NCBI GenBank assembly: GCA_900768695.1
Contig: CAAGDY010000449.1
Span: 1 to 5,981, forward strand
Direction of reading: 5' to 3'
DNA from: an uncultured Anaerovibrio sp.
Lineage (GTDB): Bacteria; Bacillota; Negativicutes; Selenomonadales; Selenomonadaceae
Length of the DNA: 5,981 nt
Part shown: positions 5,929 to 5,981 of the stretch, in pieces
Position numbering within the stretch: position 1 is the stretch's first letter
How the letters are laid out: every line of letters begins with the position of its first letter
Notes under the pieces: generated by a model
What the model was told of the DNA's origin: nothing
Database searches by the model: none
The model's input: only the letters and a program-made list of their open reading frames with translations
Position numbers and translations under genes: made by a program

Positions 5929-5952
5929 AATGCAAAATGAGAAAAATTGCAA
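5924..5952 (-). promoter_or_regulatory. Candidate gmhA promoter
   Basis: Read on the minus strand, TTGCAA (5952-5947) is followed after 17 bases by TAATAT (5929-5924). Each hexamer matches four of six consensus bases. It would give a leader of roughly 150 nt containing the tandem repeat and the stem-loop. Other AT-rich -10 candidates, such as TATACT at 5926-5921, are nearby. Confidence 0.35.
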
Positions 5953-5955
5953 TTT
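5944..5955. repeat. Perfect 12-bp palindrome
   Basis: AAATTGCAATTT is an exact palindrome. Its centre, TTGCAA, serves as the -35 candidate for both divergent promoters here. A symmetric site at this spot would also suit a dimeric repressor or activator. Confidence 0.6.
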
Positions 5956-5975
5956 ATATATGTCTATGATATAAT
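5947..5975 (+). promoter_or_regulatory. Strong divergent promoter leading out of the window
   Basis: TTGCAA (5947-5952), a 17-base spacer, and a perfect TATAAT (5970-5975) preceded by TG at 5967-5968 (extended -10) form a good vegetative promoter on the plus strand. The gene it would serve begins beyond the right edge. Transcription would start around position 5981 or just after. Confidence 0.6.
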
Positions 5976-5981
5976 TGAACA

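Overview
The window reads as chromosomal DNA of a low-to-mid GC, probably diderm Firmicute. The coding part is roughly 50-55% GC by eye and the flanks are clearly AT-rich. A Negativicutes/Selenomonadales-type host is my best guess. It rests on a GmhA-like sedoheptulose-7-phosphate isomerase (a lipopolysaccharide-heptose enzyme) combined with Firmicute-style ribosome binding sites and a Firmicute-style Trk operon. No marker gene settles the taxonomy.

Layout. Positions 1-782 hold no credible protein gene. They contain two adjacent long imperfect inverted repeats: about 136-372 with an AT-rich 68-nt loop, and 402-589 as an almost continuous rod-like hairpin. After these comes an AT-rich stretch leading to trkA, with a weak promoter candidate and a 15-bp sequence repeated in tandem. 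Positions 783-5055 are a compact plus-strand operon, trkA-trkH1-trkH2, with gaps of only 9 and 10 nt. A short convergent intergenic region (5056-5115) carries a hairpin terminator that can serve both strands. A gmhA-like SIS-domain gene then lies on the minus strand (5116-5763). Positions 5764-5981 are its regulatory region: a perfect 10-bp stem-loop in the leader, a degenerate 12-bp tandem repeat, and at the far right a divergent promoter pair that seems to share one palindromic -35 hexamer. The plus-strand member points out of the window.

How the genes work together. TrkA is the cytoplasmic nucleotide-binding RCK ring that gates Trk potassium channels, and the two TrkH proteins are membrane pore subunits. 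One TrkA followed by two unlike TrkH paralogues suggests alternative or mixed Trk complexes. TrkH2 keeps the usual family signatures. TrkH1 has an unusual third filter segment and lacks the conserved Arg/Glu pair of the last membrane helix. The SIS gene is a separate convergent unit, presumably for heptose precursor synthesis.

The least explained parts are the two long inverted repeats at 136-589, the diverged TrkH1 pore, and the structured control region to the right of the SIS gene.
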